Source: Hyphomonadaceae bacterium
GTDB lineage: Bacteria; Pseudomonadota; Alphaproteobacteria; Caulobacterales; Aquidulcibacteraceae
Direction: 5' to 3'
Length of the DNA: 64,000 nt
Assembly (NCBI GenBank): GCA_016791425.1
Contig: JAEUMQ010000020.1
Span: 212,593-276,592, forward strand
Shown: piece after piece, positions 61,703-64,000 of the stretch
Numbering within the stretch: the stretch's first letter is position 1
Layout: every line of letters begins with the position of its first letter
Translations under genes and position numbers: made by a program
Notes under the pieces: generated by a model
What the model was told of the DNA's origin: nothing
Database searches by the model: none
Seen by the model: only the letters and a program-made list of their open reading frames with translations

Positions 61703-62104
61703 ATGGTTCGGTTGGAGATTGCGGCGATCTATGCCGGCGTGAACATCCTGCTCCTGTTGGCGCTTGCGGTGCGGGTGGCGGGCGGGCGCCGCCGCGGGAA
61801 GATCGTGCTCGGCGATGGCGACGCCGATTTCCTCCGCGTCCAGCGCGCGCACGGCAACGCCGCCGAATACATCCCCGCCGGCATCGCCGGCCTGACCCTG
61901 ATCGCCCTCCTGGAGCCGGCCGCGCCGCTTTGGCTCCTGCATGCCGCCGGCGCCTCGCTCACCGGCGGGCGCATCCTGCACGCCGTCGGCCTCGCCATGG
62001 GCCCGCTCAACGCCGGCCGCGTTCTGGGGATAACGCTGACCTGGCTCGCCTTCCTGCTGATCGGCGGCGGGCTCATCTATGCGGGAGCGGCGCAACAGAT
62101 CTGA
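61703..62104 (+). CDS. MAPEG-family membrane protein
   Basis: A 133-residue protein with four membrane segments: IAAIYAGVNILLLLALAVRV, then RVQRAHGNAAEYIPAGIAGLTLIALLE, AGASLTGGRILHAVGLAMG and ITLTWLAFLLIGGGLIYAG. RVQRAHGNAAEYIP is the signature of MAPEG proteins (membrane-associated proteins in eicosanoid and glutathione metabolism, YecN-like). It might carry out glutathione-dependent conjugation or peroxide reduction in the inner membrane. The ATG at 61703 follows AATCCGGAGGAGGG, which contains GGAGGAGG. Confidence 0.85.
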   Translation: MVRLEIAAIYAGVNILLLLALAVRVAGGRRRGKIVLGDGDADFLRVQRAHGNAAEYIPAGIAGLTLIALLEPAAPLWLLHAAGASLTGGRILHAVGLAMGPLNAGRVLGITLTWLAFLLIGGGLIYAGAAQQI

Positions 62105-62172
62105 CGACCAGTCCAAGGGCGCAGGCCGGACGCCGCATTGCGCCGCCCGCCGGTTGGGACCATCTAGGCGCC

Positions 62173-63516
62173 ATGCCTTTTGACGCAGATTCGAGTTCCG
62201 CGCTCGACACGCTTCTCTCCCAGGCGCGCGCCTTCGGGGCCGATGCGGCCGACGCCAGCGTTTCGTCCAGGGAAAGTCTCTCGGTCGAAGTCCGCCTCGG
62301 GGACCTCGAAGGCGTCGAGCGGGAGGAGGCGCGCTCGGCGGGCCTGCGCGCCTTCGTCGGCAAGAAGCAGGCGGCCGCCTCGACCTCGGACCTTTCGCCG
62401 GACGGCCTCGCGCGCCTGGCCGAGCGGGTCGTCGCGATGGCCCGCTCCGCCCCGGAGGACAAATATTGCGGCCTGCTGGAGCTTGAATACCGCGCAACGT
62501 CGTTTCCCGATCTGAATGTCGCCGATGTCGCGCGTCCGAGCGCCAAGGAGCTCGAGGATCTCGCCAAGCGCGGCGAGGCCGCGGCGATGGCGGTCCCCGG
62601 CGTGACCAACTCGTCCGGCAGCGGCGCATCCTGGGATGCGGGCGAGACCGTGTTCGCCACCAGCGACGGCTTTCGCGGCGCGCGCAACGGCACCAGCTTC
62701 TCCATCGGCGTCCAGCCGCTCGCCGAGCGCGACGGCGAGAAGGAGCGCGACTACGACTACCGCACCGAGCGCTTCTATGCCGATCTCGCCGCCCCGGAGA
62801 TCATCGGCAAGACGGCCGGTGAGCGCGCCGCCGCGCGCCTTGGCTCTAAGAAGGTCGAAAGCGCCCGCGCCCGGGTCATTTTCGAGCCGCGTCTCGCAGG
62901 GCGGATCGTCGGGCCGTTCCTCGGCGCCATCAACGGCGCGTCCGTGGCGCGCGGCGTCTCGTTCCTCAAGGACAAGCTCGGCGCCCGCGTCTTCGCGGAG
63001 GGCTTCGAGATCTTCGAGGATCCGCTGAAGCAGAAGGGCCTTGCCTCGCGCGCCTTCGACGGCGAGGGCGGCAAGGTGAGCGCCCAAAAGCTGGTGGAAA
63101 ACGGCGTCGCAACCACATGGCTGCTGAATTCCGCGACCGCGCGCCAGCTCGGCATGCAGCCGACCGGGCACGCCACGCTCGGCCATGGCGGGCCGCCCGG
63201 CATCGGAACCTCGAACATCCGTGTGAAGCCCGGAACCAAGGACATGGCCGCGCTCATGCGCGAAGCGGGTCGCGGTCTGCTCATCACGGAGATGTTCTCG
63301 CCCTCGATGAACATGAACAACGGCGACTGGTCGGTGGGCGTGTCGGGCCAATGGTTCGAGGAGGGCGCGATCGCGTTTCCCGTCAGCGAGATCACCGTCG
63401 CGGGCAATCTCATCGACATCTATGCGCGGCTCATCGCCGGCGCGGACATGGAATTGCGCGGCGGCATCGAGGCGCCGAGCCTCGCGGTGGACGATCTCGC
63501 AATCGGAGGTTTCTGA
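62173..63516 (+). CDS. pmbA: Metalloprotease PmbA/TldE
   Basis: A 447-residue member of the TldD/PmbA family, partner of TldD in peptide cleavage (microcin B17 maturation, CcdA degradation). It has VSSRESLSVEVRLGDLEGVEREEARSAGLRAFVGKKQAAASTSDLS, AKRGEAAAMAVPGVTNSSGSGASW, LKDKLGARVFAEGFEIFEDPLKQKGLASRAFDGEG and MNNGDWSVGVSGQWFEEGAIAFPVSEITVAGNL. The zinc-binding HExxxH of TldD is absent, as expected for PmbA/TldE. No tldD is in the window. ATG at 62173. Confidence 0.93.
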   Translation: MPFDADSSSALDTLLSQARAFGADAADASVSSRESLSVEVRLGDLEGVEREEARSAGLRAFVGKKQAAASTSDLSPDGLARLAERVVAMARSAPEDKYCGLLELEYRATSFPDLNVADVARPSAKELEDLAKRGEAAAMAVPGVTNSSGSGASWDAGETVFATSDGFRGARNGTSFSIGVQPLAERDGEKERDYDYRTERFYADLAAPEIIGKTAGERAAARLGSKKVESARARVIFEPRLAGRIVGPFLGAINGASVARGVSFLKDKLGARVFAEGFEIFEDPLKQKGLASRAFDGEGGKVSAQKLVENGVATTWLLNSATARQLGMQPTGHATLGHGGPPGIGTSNIRVKPGTKDMAALMREAGRGLLITEMFSPSMNMNNGDWSVGVSGQWFEEGAIAFPVSEITVAGNLIDIYARLIAGADMELRGGIEAPSLAVDDLAIGGF

Positions 63517-63764
63517 TGTCTGAGGCGCCGCAAGAGCAGCTCCTGCACCTCGTCATCGGCGGCGAGCTCTCCACGCTTGAACGCGTCGAGTTCAAGGATC
63601 TGACGGCGATCGATTTCGTCGGCGCCTATCCAAACTACAAGGCCGCCTACGACGCCTGGAAGTCCGCCGCCCAGCGCACGGTGGATAATGCGCGCATGCG
63701 CTATTTCATCATCCACGCCCATCGCCTGCTCGATCCCGAGACCGGCCGCACGCATTCGGCCTGA
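63516..63764 (+). CDS. DUF4170 family protein
   Basis: An 82-residue protein: LLHLVIGGELSTLERVEFKDLTAIDFVGAYPNYKAAYDAWKSAAQRTVDNARMRYFIIHAHRLLDPE. This matches the small DUF4170 family typical of alphaproteobacteria, often encoded near lipid A/Kdo genes. Function unknown. Its ATG shares one base with the pmbA stop (TGATG), so translation is coupled. Confidence 0.88.
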   Translation: MSEAPQEQLLHLVIGGELSTLERVEFKDLTAIDFVGAYPNYKAAYDAWKSAAQRTVDNARMRYFIIHAHRLLDPETGRTHSA

Positions 63765-63796
63765 TGACTTGAGCCGTGCTTGCTGGATGAGGCGCG

Positions 63797-63819
63797 CCCC
63801 TCCCCTTCGAGGGGAGGGG
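63797..63819. repeat. Intergenic palindrome, repeat family copy 6
   Basis: CCCCTCCCCT (63797-63806) and AGGGGAGGGG (63810-63819) pair around a TCG loop, followed by GGCAGGGGGCGGGG. It corresponds to the first hairpin of the family at 15175 and 26208, without the GTCGCC hairpin. It lies between DUF4170 and a possible convergent gene end. Confidence 0.65.
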
Positions 63820-63848
63820 GCAGGGGGCGGGGTGAGCCTCCGCCATCA

Positions 63849-63932
63849 CTATTTTCCTGCGACCTCGTCCTCGGCGATCCTTGCGCCCTTGAGCAACAAA
63901 GCCTTCAGCCAACCTTCAAACGTGGAGGATGG
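63849..63932 (-). CDS. Possible C-terminal end of an unidentified gene, broken at poly-C run
   Basis: On the minus strand a frame closes with TAG at 63849 and reads PSSTFEGWLKALLLKGAR then IAEDEVAGK, 27 residues with balanced composition and no stop. It looks like a genuine protein C-terminus. Upstream it runs into the 23-base G run (plus-strand C run at 63935) and then unlike sequence, so the rest cannot be followed. No family is recognised. It may instead be chance. Confidence 0.35.
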   Translation of the reverse strand, partial: PSSTFEGWLKALLLKGARIAEDEVAGK

Positions 63933-63934
63933 GG

Positions 63935-63957
63935 CCCCCCCCCCCCCCCCCCCCCCC
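63935..63957. repeat. Homopolymer run of 23 C, likely assembly artefact
   Basis: Twenty-three consecutive C bases preceded by GGGG. The 43 bases beyond it are G-rich and match no gene pattern. Runs of this length are rare in bacterial coding DNA and typical of damaged contig ends or low-quality reads. Sequence from 63930 onward should not be trusted. Confidence 0.75.
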
Positions 63958-64000
63958 ACGGCGGCCGGCGTGGAACGAAGGGGCGGGGGCGCACGCAGGA

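Noticed and set aside
1..64000. CRISPR array or complete known defence operon
   Set aside because: No regularly spaced direct repeats and no cas, restriction-modification or retron genes were seen; TIR, Hsp70-like and caspase-like genes lack the partners of described systems.

Overview
The window comes from a G+C-rich bacterial chromosome (about two thirds G+C by eye, with many GTG starts and one or two TTG starts). It is most likely an alphaproteobacterium of the Caulobacterales/Hyphomonadaceae kind. The taxonomic call is inference. It rests on the plant/alphaproteobacterial-type glutamate-cysteine ligase beside rsmE and ubiA, the map-radC pair, PmbA followed by a DUF4170 protein, DUF1345, a CYP153-like P450 and the large number of acyl-CoA and hydrophobic-substrate enzymes. 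No rRNA, CRISPR array, phage or insertion sequence was seen. One tRNA (Leu, UAA) is present. Most genes lie in short same-strand groups with overlapping or nearly overlapping stops and starts.

Left part (1-28400): the end of an AEC-type permease, then an alkylation-repair pair (Ada-AlkA fusion plus Ogt), a small tandem ClpX-type zinc-finger protein, and a divergent pair of exported caspase-like/beta-propeller paralogues. These are followed by small lipoproteins, enoyl-CoA hydratase, a DUF2339 membrane protein, an SDR dehydrogenase, a CNT nucleoside transporter, a CYP153-like P450, a GST, a CHAD protein and a secreted Pro/Ala-rich protein. The CHAD and secreted-protein genes diverge from a region with two phased DnaA-box-like sites. 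Next come acyl-CoA dehydrogenase, purB, two tandem Spinster-like MFS transporters, map-radC, a solitary TIR protein, a hotdog thioesterase, a CinA/MoaB-like protein, DUF1345 and tRNA-Leu.

Middle part (28600-51060): a complete-looking Wzx/Wzy-type exopolysaccharide locus. UDP-glucuronate decarboxylase (UDP-xylose supply) and the initiating sugar-phosphate transferase read rightward. A long leftward operon (40634 to 30659) carries the flippase, five or six glycosyltransferases, an O-antigen-ligase/polymerase protein and a hexapeptide acetyltransferase. galE lies just upstream. On the right side the export genes (Wza-like lipoprotein, outer-membrane barrel, Wzc-type tyrosine autokinase) read rightward and are followed by a convergent lipoprotein that may be a glycoside hydrolase. 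Between galE and wza sits an unexpected leftward pair: an Hsp70-like ATPase without a substrate-binding domain, and a membrane-anchored TIR-like protein ending in MORN repeats. This pair is the best candidate for an undescribed system here; the caspase/propeller pair is second.

Right part (51100-64000): MgtC/DUF4010 transporter-like protein, GNAT acetyltransferase, gshA, rsmE, a Baeyer-Villiger-type monooxygenase and an isochorismatase-fold hydrolase. A tight operon follows (ubiA, second AlkA-type glycosylase, protein methyltransferase-like gene, serine hydrolase), then VOC protein, MAPEG protein, pmbA and DUF4170. The last 70 bases contain a 23-base C run and probably poor-quality assembly. 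A family of intergenic palindromic repeats (GGGGAGG hairpin plus GTCGCC-GAA-GGCGAC hairpin) recurs at least five times, with one more divergent relative.
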